From contig NZ_FTMG01000018.1 of assembly GCF_900155965.1 (NCBI RefSeq), positions 62,001 to 126,000 on the forward strand: DNA of 64,000 bases, written 5' to 3'. The position numbers and the translations under genes are program-made. The notes under the pieces are model-generated. The model was not told where the DNA came from and searched no databases. It worked only from the letters and a program-made list of their open reading frames with translations. Positions 26,654-36,945 of the stretch are shown here, piece by piece. This DNA comes from Mucilaginibacter lappiensis. Lineage in GTDB: Bacteria > Bacteroidota > Bacteroidia > Sphingobacteriales > Sphingobacteriaceae. Positions within the stretch are counted from its first letter, which is position 1. The number at the start of each line of letters is the position of its first letter.

Positions 26654-28144
26654 ATGAAAAGAAATATAGTAAGATACACAGCCGGATTATTAATGATAAC
26701 CGGGTTAATTAGTGTAAGCTCCTGCAAAAAAATACTTGATTTGCAGCCGCATAACTCCACCTTTACCAACGCTTATTTTACCAACGGAACAGATGCCAAT
26801 ACCGCCATTGCAGGTGCATATGCGCTTTTGCGTTCGGTATTGCTCAATAATTACTCGTTCCATGTATATGGCGACGCAACTACCAGTGAGTTTAGCATTA
26901 ACTCGGGGTTTGATGATGCCAACTACAACATCTCAAACGGTGAATTTACCGGGTTAAATGTTGGGCCAGGTATCTGGAACTGGTTAAATTACTACCAGCT
27001 TTTACAGCAAATAAACCTGATCATTAACAAAGTACCTGGTATCCCGATAAACAAGTTCAGTAATCAGGATGATAAAAATCAGATTATTGGCGAGGCTTAT
27101 TACCTGCGGGCGTTTACTTATTTTTATATGACCAGGGTTTGGGGTGATGTGCCTTTAAAACTGCAACCCGATCTGGACGTGAGCCAGGCTGTAAATATCC
27201 CCAGAACACCTGCTGCTGATGTACTTAAACAGTGTTTAGCCGATTTGAAGATTGCCGAAAGTAATTTGGTTTTTGGTTATGCCGATGAAAGTCAGCGTGC
27301 CGTTAGAGCAAACAAAGGTTCGGCTTTTGCACTGGAAGCTCATATCACAGCGTGGACACATGACTATGCCGCGTGCGAACAAGCTACCGCTCAGGTAATT
27401 AATAATGGGCAATATCATTTGGTTACCGATACCTCGCAATTCAGTAAAATATTTATTGGTAAATCAGTAGAGGGGATTTTTGAGATCAATATTGATTATC
27501 AGCAAAGCGAAGGTATATCACTCAATAATCCTTATCAAAGTGGATATGCACCTACTATCGCCTACCCCTTTGTTGCACAAAAATCAAATCTGGAATGGCC
27601 GGTAAGTACCTTGTATGTGAATACCTTGTTTAAGGATACTACAGATTTGAGGTATAAAAAATACTTTTTTCAGGCGCAATCAACCAGCGGACAAACCATT
27701 AAGTACTCGAACATTACTTATGCAGATGGATCAGCAAAAAACGATCCGCGTTTATCCAATAACATTATCATTTTCCGCCTGGCCGACATTATGCTTCTGA
27801 GAGCCGAAGCATTAAATCAGTTGGGGCGTGATGGCGAAGCATTGACATTGTTAAACACCATCCGAAGCAGAGCGGGAATAGCTAATTACACCGGAGCCGG
27901 TAATGCGCTTGCCAGAACTATACTGGAAGAGCGTTTGCGTGAACTCTTTTATGAGGGCCAATCTTTTTATGACCTGGTTCGTACCAAGCAGATTGGTAAC
28001 TCCAGCAGCAGTTTCATTAGTGATTATTCACACATTAATGATACGAGGGTAAACCTGGGAGGGAATCTGTGGCCTATCGACCCAACCATGTTTAAGGACG
28101 ATTTTGTATTAAAACAAACACCTTACTGGCAAGGTAAACTTTAA
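26654..28144 (+). CDS. susD: SusD/RagB family nutrient-binding lipoprotein
   Basis: 496 residues. Lipoprotein signal with lipobox cysteine in SVSSC near residue 24, then the helical SusD core with TPR-like pairs: GEAYYLRAFTYFYMTRVWGDVPL, RANKGSAFALEAHI, IIFRLADIMLLRAEALNQLG and ERLRELFYEGQSFYDLVRT. It is the surface lid of the SusC transporter 27 bases upstream and captures glycan from outside. Confidence 0.95.
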   Translation: MKRNIVRYTAGLLMITGLISVSSCKKILDLQPHNSTFTNAYFTNGTDANTAIAGAYALLRSVLLNNYSFHVYGDATTSEFSINSGFDDANYNISNGEFTGLNVGPGIWNWLNYYQLLQQINLIINKVPGIPINKFSNQDDKNQIIGEAYYLRAFTYFYMTRVWGDVPLKLQPDLDVSQAVNIPRTPAADVLKQCLADLKIAESNLVFGYADESQRAVRANKGSAFALEAHITAWTHDYAACEQATAQVINNGQYHLVTDTSQFSKIFIGKSVEGIFEINIDYQQSEGISLNNPYQSGYAPTIAYPFVAQKSNLEWPVSTLYVNTLFKDTTDLRYKKYFFQAQSTSGQTIKYSNITYADGSAKNDPRLSNNIIIFRLADIMLLRAEALNQLGRDGEALTLLNTIRSRAGIANYTGAGNALARTILEERLRELFYEGQSFYDLVRTKQIGNSSSSFISDYSHINDTRVNLGGNLWPIDPTMFKDDFVLKQTPYWQGKL

Positions 28145-28162
28145 CCGTTAAACAACACAAAC

Positions 28163-28852
28163 ATGAAAACATTAAAAATATTTATATCCATCTTATTCGT
28201 AGCGGTTGTGTTTTTTTCCTGTAAAAAGGATTATACCATTGGGGGCGATCTGTTTAAGGCCCAGGTAAACATGACCACATACGATTATCTGAAAACCAAC
28301 CATGCGTTTGACACGCTGGTTATGATGATCAATAAAATGAATCTGAAAGATGAGGTGAACAGCGCCGGAACCTTTTTTGCGGTGACTAATTACTCTATCA
28401 CCAACTTTGTATTAGCAAAGAAGGCTCAGTTAAGCATCCAGAAAAACAATGAAAACCTGGTTTTTACATTTGACTCGCTCAATTTTGCCTCACTCAAAGA
28501 TTCTTTAAGAGCCTATATGTTCAAAGATAAAATTACGAGAGATAATTTGTCACAGAAAGGAATATATACCCAGGCTTTGGATGGTGAATACCGGCTAATT
28601 CAACTGAGGTCTACAACTGATTATACCAATAGTATTTTCACCACCAATCCGCAGTATATATACCTTACCAAGGTAGTACCATTGACACCCGGAGGACCGG
28701 TACCGGTTGATATAAATGGGGTACAACAGGTTGATCCAAGACAGCTGCTCTCCACGCTGTGCCAAACAACAGGTATACTAACTACAACAGGTGTGTTGCA
28801 TGTGTTGAACAATAATCATACGTTCACTTATTTCAACAATGTCAACAATTGA
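28163..28852 (+). CDS. fasciclin (FAS1) domain lipoprotein
   Basis: 229 residues. Lipobox VFFSC near residue 21. The rest matches one FAS1 domain: TYDYLKTNHAFDTLVMMINKMNLKDEVN, then GTFFAVTNYSI (the usual FAPTN block) and a terminal GVLHVLNN block. FAS1 proteins mediate adhesion or binding of sugars or proteins. Its place 18 bases after susD suggests a surface glycan-binding role comparable to SusE/F-type proteins. Binding activity is inference. Confidence 0.8.
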   Translation: MKTLKIFISILFVAVVFFSCKKDYTIGGDLFKAQVNMTTYDYLKTNHAFDTLVMMINKMNLKDEVNSAGTFFAVTNYSITNFVLAKKAQLSIQKNNENLVFTFDSLNFASLKDSLRAYMFKDKITRDNLSQKGIYTQALDGEYRLIQLRSTTDYTNSIFTTNPQYIYLTKVVPLTPGGPVPVDINGVQQVDPRQLLSTLCQTTGILTTTGVLHVLNNNHTFTYFNNVNN

Positions 28853-28876
28853 TAAATTTTTTAGATAGCTAAGAAA

Positions 28877-29845
28877 ATGAAAAAAAACTATAAAATACTT
28901 TTTGTTATTTTAATGGCAGCCGGAGTTATTGGCTGTGTTAAAGCCCCTCATGGTTTTTTAAGTAGCCAGATCAGGTATCGCGACAATCCTATCCAGGTAC
29001 AGCGGGGGGTCATAGTTCAGGGCATAGCAGTTGACAATGATGGCTCAAGTGCACCCGTAACTTATCAGGTATTGGACATCAGGGATGCGGTAACTCATAA
29101 ACATGCCGATTCGCTTTATAAAAACAGGGACAGATATGTATACACCTCACAGTTTGATCCGAATGTGGATACAACGGTTGCTTTGCTCAATAGTATCCGT
29201 AAAAATGTAAATCTTCCAAGTTTTGATTTTAATACACATACAGGAGCGTTTACCTTTTATAATACCACCGCAAATGTGCCACTGGGGACATATGAGTTTG
29301 ATATTTCTGCTTCTAATGAGAATGGAACTAAGACTTTTAAGAATATCGCAAATCTTAATTTCTTTGAAGGTGATGTGGCCGAAATTGATGCAGGTGGCGG
29401 AGCCTGGTTTCAGGATGGTACTACTACCAGTGGTGACATCGGTGAACCCAAGGTTACCATTACCAAATTATCAAACAAAGGGACATTGGCTATTTTAAAA
29501 ATAGTTGATGAAAATGGAGTAGCCTTTAATCCTAAGAATGGCGAGTACATCAAGCGTGGCGATAGGAGCAGTTTCGAAACATTTGCCAAGTTCCATCCTT
29601 TGATTGCTTCCGATACTTCATTAACTTGTAATTTTGAGGTTACTCCATTCCCGGTTCAAGGAGCAGCACAGGGCTTTACTATTTATTACCGCATACCGAG
29701 TCAGTTTGTTAGGATAGATCCGGGTTTTACACCAACTTCGGCAAAAATTTATAGTGCCAACCCAAGGTTTACCTTCCGGTTGTTTCAGGAAGGGGTTTAT
29801 CTGATCACTGTTAAACTTCAACACGCCACCAGGAGCCTCAATTAA
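28877..29845 (+). CDS. surface lipoprotein, DUF5007-like
   Basis: 322 residues. Lipobox VIGC near residue 20. The rest is beta-rich (YEFDISASNENGTKTFKNIANLNF, CNFEVTPFPV, FRLFQEGVYLITVKL) and looks like the surface-exposed partner proteins that follow susD genes. Similarity to DUF5007 is recalled and not certain. Probably binds glycan or displays the complex on the surface. Followed by a strong terminator. Confidence 0.65.
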   Translation: MKKNYKILFVILMAAGVIGCVKAPHGFLSSQIRYRDNPIQVQRGVIVQGIAVDNDGSSAPVTYQVLDIRDAVTHKHADSLYKNRDRYVYTSQFDPNVDTTVALLNSIRKNVNLPSFDFNTHTGAFTFYNTTANVPLGTYEFDISASNENGTKTFKNIANLNFFEGDVAEIDAGGGAWFQDGTTTSGDIGEPKVTITKLSNKGTLAILKIVDENGVAFNPKNGEYIKRGDRSSFETFAKFHPLIASDTSLTCNFEVTPFPVQGAAQGFTIYYRIPSQFVRIDPGFTPTSAKIYSANPRFTFRLFQEGVYLITVKLQHATRSLN

Positions 29846-29854
29846 AATAACCTC

Positions 29855-29895
29855 AAACCCGGCACAGCAGAATTTGATTTGTGCCGGGTTTTATA
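29855..29895 (+). terminator. rho-independent terminator inside the locus
   Basis: AAACCCGGCACA (29855-29866) pairs with TGTGCCGGGTTT (29880-29891), followed by TATAATA. It separates the transport genes from the enzyme genes and may set the level of read-through. Confidence 0.75.
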
Positions 29896-29975
29896 ATACG
29901 TCTGCGTGTTTTTGAACGGCTCAGCTAAATTTTAAACATTATTAACCTCATATTTATTTAACAATTATTTATCCA

Positions 29976-30653
29976 ATGAAAAAAGTTTTTCTTTTAGGCG
30001 CACTATTTACTTTATGTTTTGCCACAAATAGTAATGCCCAACAAACCGAAGTATTTGAAAAAAAAGGGTACAAATTAACTTTTGAAAACCAGGATGCCAA
30101 TTTTAGCCCCGAGCTTAAAAATAAATTGGTCGAAACCTTTTATACCGTTTATCCTAAACTGGCAAAGGCCTACAATAAAAAGACCTTAAAGAATGTAACT
30201 TTTGTTATTGATACCGCTTACAATGGTGTTGCCGCTACAGCCGATGGCCGTGTTGTTTTCAGCTCAAAATACATGACCAAACACCCACATGATATTGATG
30301 TGGTTACGCATGAGGTAATGCATATTGTACAGGATTATGGCCAAAGCACCGGCCCCGGGTGGTTGACTGAAGGTATTGCCGATTATGCCCGCTATAAATT
30401 TGGAGTTGATAACGAAGGCGCCAAATGGGCACTGCCTGCTTTTAAAGCAACCCAAAGCTATGAAAATAGTTACCGCATCACGGCCCGTTTCCTGGTATGG
30501 ATAGAGACAAGTGTTAAGCCAGGCCTGGTAAAAAATTTGGATGCCCAACTACGCAACCATACCTTTACCAATGATAGCTGGAAGCAAGAAACCGGCAAAA
30601 CATTAGACGAACTTTGGACAGCCTATGCGGCTAATCCGGTTATTGGAGCGTAA
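29976..30653 (+). CDS. secreted basic-secretory-protein (BSP) family metallopeptidase
   Basis: 225 residues, signal peptide to about 21 (SNAQ). Zinc-binding HEVMH at His112-Glu113-His116, followed by GPGWLTEGIADYARY, the pattern of the peptidase family of plants and bacteria known as BSP. It probably works in the periplasm or is exported, cutting the protein part of glycoproteins whose sugars the neighbouring enzymes remove. Starts 80 bases after a terminator, 17 bases before the GH29 gene. Confidence 0.85.
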   Translation: MKKVFLLGALFTLCFATNSNAQQTEVFEKKGYKLTFENQDANFSPELKNKLVETFYTVYPKLAKAYNKKTLKNVTFVIDTAYNGVAATADGRVVFSSKYMTKHPHDIDVVTHEVMHIVQDYGQSTGPGWLTEGIADYARYKFGVDNEGAKWALPAFKATQSYENSYRITARFLVWIETSVKPGLVKNLDAQLRNHTFTNDSWKQETGKTLDELWTAYAANPVIGA

Positions 30654-30670
30654 CCCATTCACAACATTAT

Positions 30671-32077
30671 ATGAAATTAAGCAATAGTATAAAAGCAATT
30701 TGCCTGGGGTTGTTTTGCAGCCTGGGCATATCTGCGTATGCGCAAAGTAACAAACCTGTAAAAACACTGGCGCAGCTGCAACAAGAGTTTGTTGATCTGC
30801 GTTTTGGCATGTTCATCCATTTTAACATTCCAACTTACATGAATCAGGATTGGGCCGATCCTGAAGCATCACCTGCCATTTTTAATCCAACAAAGCTCAA
30901 TTGCGATCAGTGGGCCAAAGCGGCCAAATCTGCTCATATGAGCTATGGCTGTATCACCACCAAACATCACAGCGGCTTTTGTATATGGGATACCAAAACT
31001 ACCGATTACAACGTAATGAATAGTCCGCTGAAAAGGGATGTGGTTAAAGAGTACGCGGATGCATTCAGGGCCAACGGACTGAAAGTGTTTTTATACTATT
31101 CTATCCTGGATACCCATCATCGGTTACGGCCTAATGGCATAACTCCTAAACATATCGATATGATCAAGGCCCAGATCACCGAATTGCTGACCAGATACGG
31201 TGACATCGGCGCGCTGATCATTGATGGCTGGGATGCACCATGGTCAAGAATATCTTATGACGATGTGCCTTTTGAAGAGATCTATCGTTTGGTAAAATCG
31301 TTACAGCCTAATTGCCTGGTTATGGATCTTAACGGAGCCAAATACCCTGCCGAAGGTATGTTTTATACCGATATTAAAACGTATGAGCAGGGGGCTGGTC
31401 AGCACATTTCAAAAGAGAATAATAATATGCCCGCACTTTCCTGCTATCCGTTACAAAAACACTGGTTCTGGAATTTGTCTGATCCTACCGATGCGGTGAA
31501 GGATCCCGCTAAACTGGTCAACGATAATATCATTCCATTTAATAATGTGGATTGTAATTTTATCCTGAATGTAGCACCTAATCGTGATGGCCTTATTGAT
31601 GATAATGCACTTGCAGCCCTCAAAAAAATAGGGGAGATGTGGAAGAATGAAGGTCCTGTGGCTAAGTTGCCTAAACTAGAGGCTCCTATTATATCATCAA
31701 ATCTGGCTAAAAACCAATTCTCCAATTCCAGTTGGAGCGATGATTCCAATATCATGGATTTTGCCAATGATGATGATTTTCATTCTTCATGGATCTCAAA
31801 CCCAACCGTAAAAAATCCATGGTACGAGATTGTGTTCAAACGTGATTTGGGATTTAATACCATCGCTATTACCGAAGAGAAACCAAACATCACCAAACTA
31901 CACCTGGAATATTGTGAAAATGGCACCTGGAAACTTTTGTTTGAAGGCGAGAGCAAAAATAAAGTAAAAATATTCCGCTTTGACAGGGTATGGGGTAGTA
32001 AAATACGGGTGTCTGTTGATGCTGCTGATCACCAGGTATCTATTGCTGAAGTTGGAGTTTATAACGAAAGAAGATAA
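30671..32077 (+). CDS. GH29 alpha-L-fucosidase-like glycoside hydrolase
   Basis: 468 residues with a signal peptide ending near SAYAQ. The (beta/alpha)8 GH29 domain spans about 30-335: RFGMFIHFNIPTYM, ITTKHHSGFCIWDTKTTDYNV and the probable nucleophile Asp185 in ALIIDGW. About residues 340-468 look like an F5/8 type C (discoidin) carbohydrate-binding domain (NPWYEIVFKRDLGFNTIAI, IRVSVDAAD). Removes terminal alpha-fucose, as on N-glycan cores. Specificity is not proven by sequence. Confidence 0.87.
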   Translation: MKLSNSIKAICLGLFCSLGISAYAQSNKPVKTLAQLQQEFVDLRFGMFIHFNIPTYMNQDWADPEASPAIFNPTKLNCDQWAKAAKSAHMSYGCITTKHHSGFCIWDTKTTDYNVMNSPLKRDVVKEYADAFRANGLKVFLYYSILDTHHRLRPNGITPKHIDMIKAQITELLTRYGDIGALIIDGWDAPWSRISYDDVPFEEIYRLVKSLQPNCLVMDLNGAKYPAEGMFYTDIKTYEQGAGQHISKENNNMPALSCYPLQKHWFWNLSDPTDAVKDPAKLVNDNIIPFNNVDCNFILNVAPNRDGLIDDNALAALKKIGEMWKNEGPVAKLPKLEAPIISSNLAKNQFSNSSWSDDSNIMDFANDDDFHSSWISNPTVKNPWYEIVFKRDLGFNTIAITEEKPNITKLHLEYCENGTWKLLFEGESKNKVKIFRFDRVWGSKIRVSVDAADHQVSIAEVGVYNERR

Positions 32078-32139
32078 TAAAAATAATAATAACACATTAA
32101 CCTGAAACCTGCAGTTTCATCACAACTAAATTATAACTA

Positions 32140-34425
32140 ATGAAAGCACTTTTTAGCGCCATTTTAGTTTCGCTTTGCGTGAGTACTTATGCACAGCAAA
32201 CTAAAACAATCGGCAGCCCGGTTGATTATATCAATCCCTTGATGGGCACAGATTCTAAACCCGACCTGTCTAATGGCAACACTTATCCGGCCATAGCATT
32301 ACCCTGGGGTATGAACACCTGGACGCCACAAACCGGCAAGATGGGTGATGGCTGGCAGTATACTTATGCTGCCGATAAAATACGCGGTTTTAAACAAACC
32401 CACCAGCCAAGTCCCTGGATGAATGATTATGGGCAATTTGTAATTATGCCGGTAACCGGTCGTCTGCGTTTTGATCAGGATGATCGCGCCAGCTGGTTTT
32501 CGCATAAATCAGAAACGGCCAAACCCTATTATTATAGCGTTTACCTGGCCGATGCTGATGTAACTACGGAGATAACCCCGACGGAACGCGCTGCCCAGTT
32601 CAGGTTCACCTTCCCTAAATCTGACAGTTCGTTTGTTGTAGTTGATGCTTTTAACAAGGCGTCATACATCAAAATATTGCCTAAGGAGCAAAAGATCATT
32701 GGTTACAGCACCCGCTATGCACGCGGTAAAATGACCAACTTTAAAAACTATTTTGTTATTTATGTAGATAAGCCTTTTACGCTGGCCAAAGCATGGCATG
32801 ATAAAACGCTTGCCCATGATTCGCTAGAGATCACCAGCGCGCATTCCGGCGCGGTTATCGGCTTTAAAACTACCAAAGGCGAAAAGGTACATTTGAAAGT
32901 GGCTTCTTCATTTGTAAGCTTTGAACAGGCTGAACTTAACCTGAAACGCGAGTTGGCAAACGATAATTTTGATGCTACTTGCCAAAAAGCCAAAGCGGTA
33001 TGGAATAAAACTTTGAGCCGCATTAATGTAGAAGGTGGTAGCATCGATCAAACCCGTACTTTTTATAGCTGCATGTACCGCATGCTGTTTTTTCCGAACA
33101 AATTGTATGAGTTGGATGCCCAGAATAAGATAATTCATTACAGCCCGTACAATGGCAAAATAATGCCTGGCTATTTGTTTGGCGGCACCGGTTTTTGGGA
33201 TACTTTCAGAGCGCTTTATCCGTTCCTAAACCTGGTTTATCCATCCATCAATAAGGAGATGCAGGAAGGTTTGATCAATGACTATAAAGAAGGTGGCTGG
33301 CTGCCAGAATGGTCGAGCCCGGGTTATGCCGATATTATGGTGGGTAATAACTCAGCATCAGTTGTTGCCGAAGCCTATTTGAAAGGCTTGCGAGGGTACG
33401 ATATCAATACCCTTTACGATGCCCTGGTACATGGCGCCAATAATGAAGGCCCAATATCTGCCGTTGGGCGCTATGGTGTAAAATATTATAATGAACTGGG
33501 CTATGTACCTTATGATGTAAAGATTAACGAAAACGCCGCCCGTACCCTGGAATATGCTTATGACGATTTTGCCATTTATCAATTGGGTAAAGCCCTGGGC
33601 AAACCACAATCTGAAACGGACATTTACAAAAAGCGCAGCCAAAATTACCGCAACCTGTTTGATCCTTCAACTGGTTTAATGCGTGGTAAAAATAAGGACG
33701 GCTCTTTTCAAACTCCTTTTAATCCCTTTAAATGGGGCGATGCTTTTACTGAAGGTAACAGCTGGCACTACAGCTGGGGAGTATTTCATGATATTCAGGG
33801 ACTTATTAACCTGATGGGCGGTAAACAAAAATTTGTGAGCAAATTGGACTCGGTGTTTACGATGCCACCCGTGTTTGACGATAGTTATTATGGTGGGGTG
33901 ATTCACGAGATCCGTGAAATGCAAATAGCTAATATGGGTCAGTACGCCCATGGTAATCAGCCTATACAACATATGATATACCTGTATAATTATGCAGGTG
34001 AACCCTGGAAAACTCAATACTGGGCCCGCGAAACTATGAATCGCATGTACAAAGCCACCCCAGATGGCTACTGCGGCGATGAAGATAACGGCCAAACATC
34101 TGCCTGGTATGTGTTCTCGGCTATGGGTTTTTACCCGGTTTGTCCTGCCAGTGATCAGTATGTGCTGGGTGCACCATTATTTAAAAAGCTAACCCTGACA
34201 CTGGAGAACGGTAAACAGGTAGTGATCAATGCACCGGCTAATAGTGCCCAGAACCGTTACGTACAAACGTTTAATGTTAACGGTAAAACATATAGCCCAA
34301 ACTGGTTAAGTCACCAAGCTTTAATGAAAGGCGCGGTGATTAATGTAGGTATGGGAGCAATGCCAAACAAAACACGGGGTACACAAGACAAGGATTTTCC
34401 ATTTTCTCTGTCAGAGAAAAACTAA
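32140..34425 (+). CDS. GH92 exo-alpha-mannosidase
   Basis: 761 residues, signal peptide to about 18 (STYAQ). Starts with the GH92 N-terminal beta domain (VDYINPLMGTDSKP, YPAIALPWGMNTW) followed by the (alpha/alpha)6 domain with FGGTGFWDTFRALYPF, GNQPIQHMIYLYNY and the acid/metal block GDEDNGQTSAWYVFSAMGFYP. Family 92 enzymes are calcium-dependent inverting exo-alpha-mannosidases for high-mannose N-glycans and fungal mannan. Second GH92 follows after nine bases; the two differ clearly, so different linkages are likely. Confidence 0.94.
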   Translation: MKALFSAILVSLCVSTYAQQTKTIGSPVDYINPLMGTDSKPDLSNGNTYPAIALPWGMNTWTPQTGKMGDGWQYTYAADKIRGFKQTHQPSPWMNDYGQFVIMPVTGRLRFDQDDRASWFSHKSETAKPYYYSVYLADADVTTEITPTERAAQFRFTFPKSDSSFVVVDAFNKASYIKILPKEQKIIGYSTRYARGKMTNFKNYFVIYVDKPFTLAKAWHDKTLAHDSLEITSAHSGAVIGFKTTKGEKVHLKVASSFVSFEQAELNLKRELANDNFDATCQKAKAVWNKTLSRINVEGGSIDQTRTFYSCMYRMLFFPNKLYELDAQNKIIHYSPYNGKIMPGYLFGGTGFWDTFRALYPFLNLVYPSINKEMQEGLINDYKEGGWLPEWSSPGYADIMVGNNSASVVAEAYLKGLRGYDINTLYDALVHGANNEGPISAVGRYGVKYYNELGYVPYDVKINENAARTLEYAYDDFAIYQLGKALGKPQSETDIYKKRSQNYRNLFDPSTGLMRGKNKDGSFQTPFNPFKWGDAFTEGNSWHYSWGVFHDIQGLINLMGGKQKFVSKLDSVFTMPPVFDDSYYGGVIHEIREMQIANMGQYAHGNQPIQHMIYLYNYAGEPWKTQYWARETMNRMYKATPDGYCGDEDNGQTSAWYVFSAMGFYPVCPASDQYVLGAPLFKKLTLTLENGKQVVINAPANSAQNRYVQTFNVNGKTYSPNWLSHQALMKGAVINVGMGAMPNKTRGTQDKDFPFSLSEKN

Positions 34426-34434
34426 TTATATCAT

Positions 34435-36726
34435 ATGAAACATTTATTCACTGCTTTTTTATTGTGCACCGCTTTTACAGCAGGTGCACAAACGCAGCCG
34501 GCAGAAAAACTGGTACAATACGTAAACCCTATTATAGGCACCCAACGCATGGGGCACACTTATCCGGGAGCCACCGTGCCTTTTGGCATGGTGCAGTTAA
34601 GCCCCGAAACGGATACTGCGAGTTACGAGCTTAATGGCCATTATAATCCCGATGTATATAAATACTGCGCAGGTTATCAATATGATGATAAAACTATTGT
34701 AGGCTTTAGCCACACGCATTTTAGTGGTACAGGGCATTCCGATCTGGGCGATTTCCTGATCATGCCTACCGTGGGCGCTTTGAAATTAAATCCGGGCACC
34801 GCAGATAAGCCGGGTAGTGGTTACCGCTCAGCTTTTTCGCACCAAAATGAAGTTACCGAGGCCAACTATTACAAAGTGAAGCTGGATGCCAGCAACATCA
34901 TTGCCGAAATGACTACTACTACACGGGTAGGCTTTCATCAATACACTTTCCCCAAATCAGATCAATCACATATTATTTTGGATCTGATGGCAGGGATCTA
35001 TAACTATCCGGATAAAAACGTATGGACTTACCTGAGAGTATTGAACGACTCTACCGTGGTTGGCTATCGGCAAACCAATGGCTGGGCGCGTACCCGTACG
35101 CTGTACTTTGCTATGAGTTTTTCCAAACCATTCTATCAGCATGGCTACAAAAAGTTTGATAAACGCGAAGTTTACGGCGGTTTCTGGGGTAAGTTCAATC
35201 AAACTAAAAACTTCCCGGAGATAGCCGGTCGCCAGATCAGAAGCTATTTTGATTTTAAAACCGAAGAAGGCGAAAAGATCAAGATCAAATTTGCCATATC
35301 GCCGGTAAGTATGAATGGCGCGCTTAATAACATGCAGACCGAACTACCGGGCTGGGATTTTGATAAAGTGAAAAACGACGGACAACAGCAATGGGAACAG
35401 GAGTTACACAAAATTGTGATACAGGGCAGCAAAGAGACTAAACAGAACTTTTATACCTCCATGTATCACGCCATGATCAACCCAACCATTTATATGGATG
35501 CTGACAGCCAGTATGAAGGTCTGGATAAAAACGTTCATAAAGCCGATGGTTTTACCAACTATACTACATTCTCTATGTGGGATACTTATCGTGCTTTGCA
35601 CCCATTGTTCAATATTATTGAACCTAAGCGTAATGCAGATATAGTACAATCAATGATGGCGCACTTTGATCAGAGCCCGGAGAAGATGCTGCCTATATGG
35701 TCAAACTCAGGTAACGAAAATTGGTGCATGAGCGGTTATCATAGCGTAACAGTACTGGCCGATGCAGTTGTAAAAGGTAACGCTCCGTTTGATGCCAATA
35801 AAGCGTTGGATGCCTGCGTCGCTACAGCTCGCCATCGCGATTATGAAGGTATAGGTGAATACATAGATAGAGGCTACATCCCAGACGAAAAAAGTGGCGT
35901 ATCAGTATCCTCAACCCTGGAGTATGCTTTTGACGACTGGGCTATTGCACAAATGGCCAAAAAGCTGAACCGCAATGATATTTACGAAGAGTTTATCAAA
36001 CGCTCGCAAAATTATAAGAACGTATATGATGCCAAATCTGGTTTCATGCGCCCAAAACTGGCTGATGGTACCTTCCGCCAAAAGTTTGATGCGTTGAGTA
36101 CTATTAACGAAGGCTTTATTGAAGGTAACTCCTGGAACTATACGCTGTTTGCTCCGCAAGATCCGGAAGGATTGATCAAGCTGATGGGTGGCAATAAACG
36201 TTTTGTAGGTTACCTGGATTCCTTATTCACCATGAACCTGCCCGATAAATACTTTGCCGAAACTGAGGATATTACCCGGGATGGCATTATCGGCAATTAT
36301 GTGCATGGTAACGAGCCATCGCACCACGTAGCTTACCTATACAATTGGACAGACAAACCCTGGAAAACGCAGGAACGTATCCGGATGATATTGCCGCGTA
36401 TGTACAAGCCAACGCCAGATGGTTTAGGTGGTAATGATGATACCGGTCAGATGAGTGCATGGTACATCTTCAGCTCGCTGGGTTTTTACCCGGTAGCACC
36501 AGGATCAGATCAATATTCAACCGGTAGTCCGGCAGTGAACGGCGCGGTGATCAATCTGGATAACGGCAAAACGTTTACCATCAATGTTAAAAACCAGAGC
36601 CCTAAAAACGTATATGTACAAAAGATGGTACTGAACGGCAAAGCATTAGATAAGCTATTTATTAGCCACGCCGATATCATGAACGGCGGCGAGATCACTT
36701 TTTATATGGGATCAAAGCATAAGTAA
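34435..36726 (+). CDS. GH92 exo-alpha-mannosidase, second copy
   Basis: 763 residues, signal peptide to about 19 (AGAQ). GH92 blocks: YVNPIIGTQRMGHTYPGATVPFGMVQLSPET, GFSHTHFSGTGHSDLGDF (typical of the main GH92 branch, unlike its neighbour), FSMWDTYRALHPLF, GNEPSHHVAYLYNW and GNDDTGQMSAWYIFSSLGFYP. Periplasmic or surface alpha-mannosidase. It ends the + operon, before a terminator. Confidence 0.95.
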   Translation: MKHLFTAFLLCTAFTAGAQTQPAEKLVQYVNPIIGTQRMGHTYPGATVPFGMVQLSPETDTASYELNGHYNPDVYKYCAGYQYDDKTIVGFSHTHFSGTGHSDLGDFLIMPTVGALKLNPGTADKPGSGYRSAFSHQNEVTEANYYKVKLDASNIIAEMTTTTRVGFHQYTFPKSDQSHIILDLMAGIYNYPDKNVWTYLRVLNDSTVVGYRQTNGWARTRTLYFAMSFSKPFYQHGYKKFDKREVYGGFWGKFNQTKNFPEIAGRQIRSYFDFKTEEGEKIKIKFAISPVSMNGALNNMQTELPGWDFDKVKNDGQQQWEQELHKIVIQGSKETKQNFYTSMYHAMINPTIYMDADSQYEGLDKNVHKADGFTNYTTFSMWDTYRALHPLFNIIEPKRNADIVQSMMAHFDQSPEKMLPIWSNSGNENWCMSGYHSVTVLADAVVKGNAPFDANKALDACVATARHRDYEGIGEYIDRGYIPDEKSGVSVSSTLEYAFDDWAIAQMAKKLNRNDIYEEFIKRSQNYKNVYDAKSGFMRPKLADGTFRQKFDALSTINEGFIEGNSWNYTLFAPQDPEGLIKLMGGNKRFVGYLDSLFTMNLPDKYFAETEDITRDGIIGNYVHGNEPSHHVAYLYNWTDKPWKTQERIRMILPRMYKPTPDGLGGNDDTGQMSAWYIFSSLGFYPVAPGSDQYSTGSPAVNGAVINLDNGKTFTINVKNQSPKNVYVQKMVLNGKALDKLFISHADIMNGGEITFYMGSKHK

Positions 36727-36744
36727 AACTATCAATCGTATTAT

Positions 36745-36786
36745 AAAAAAGAGGCTGTATCATCAATCATGATCAGCCTCTTTTTT
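36745..36786 (+). terminator. rho-independent terminator ending the + strand enzyme operon
   Basis: AAAAAAGAGGCTG (36745-36757) with CAGCCTCTTTTTT (36774-36786), 13-bp stem and T run. Confidence 0.88.
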
Positions 36787-36820
36787 ATTTGATGTATAGT
36801 CTTGGGTTGGATTGACTCAA

Positions 36821-36927
36821 AAAAGTGGGTTTACATGGTTTACACTTTTTATGGTTAACATTGATTTATATTATTGATAATCAATAAATTGTGTATTTTT
36901 TTCAAAAAAAGTGTAAACCCACTTTTG
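36821..36927. repeat. dispersed AAAAGTGT element, copy 4
   Basis: AAAAGTGGGTTTACA (36821-36835) is complemented by TGTAAACCCACTTTT (36912-36926). The left 29 bases (36822-36850) equal the right end of copy 3 in reverse. The interior contains TTATTGATAATCAATAA, similar to the middle of copies 1 and 3. Confidence 0.7.
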
Positions 36928-36945
36928 CATAAATATTATCGGCTA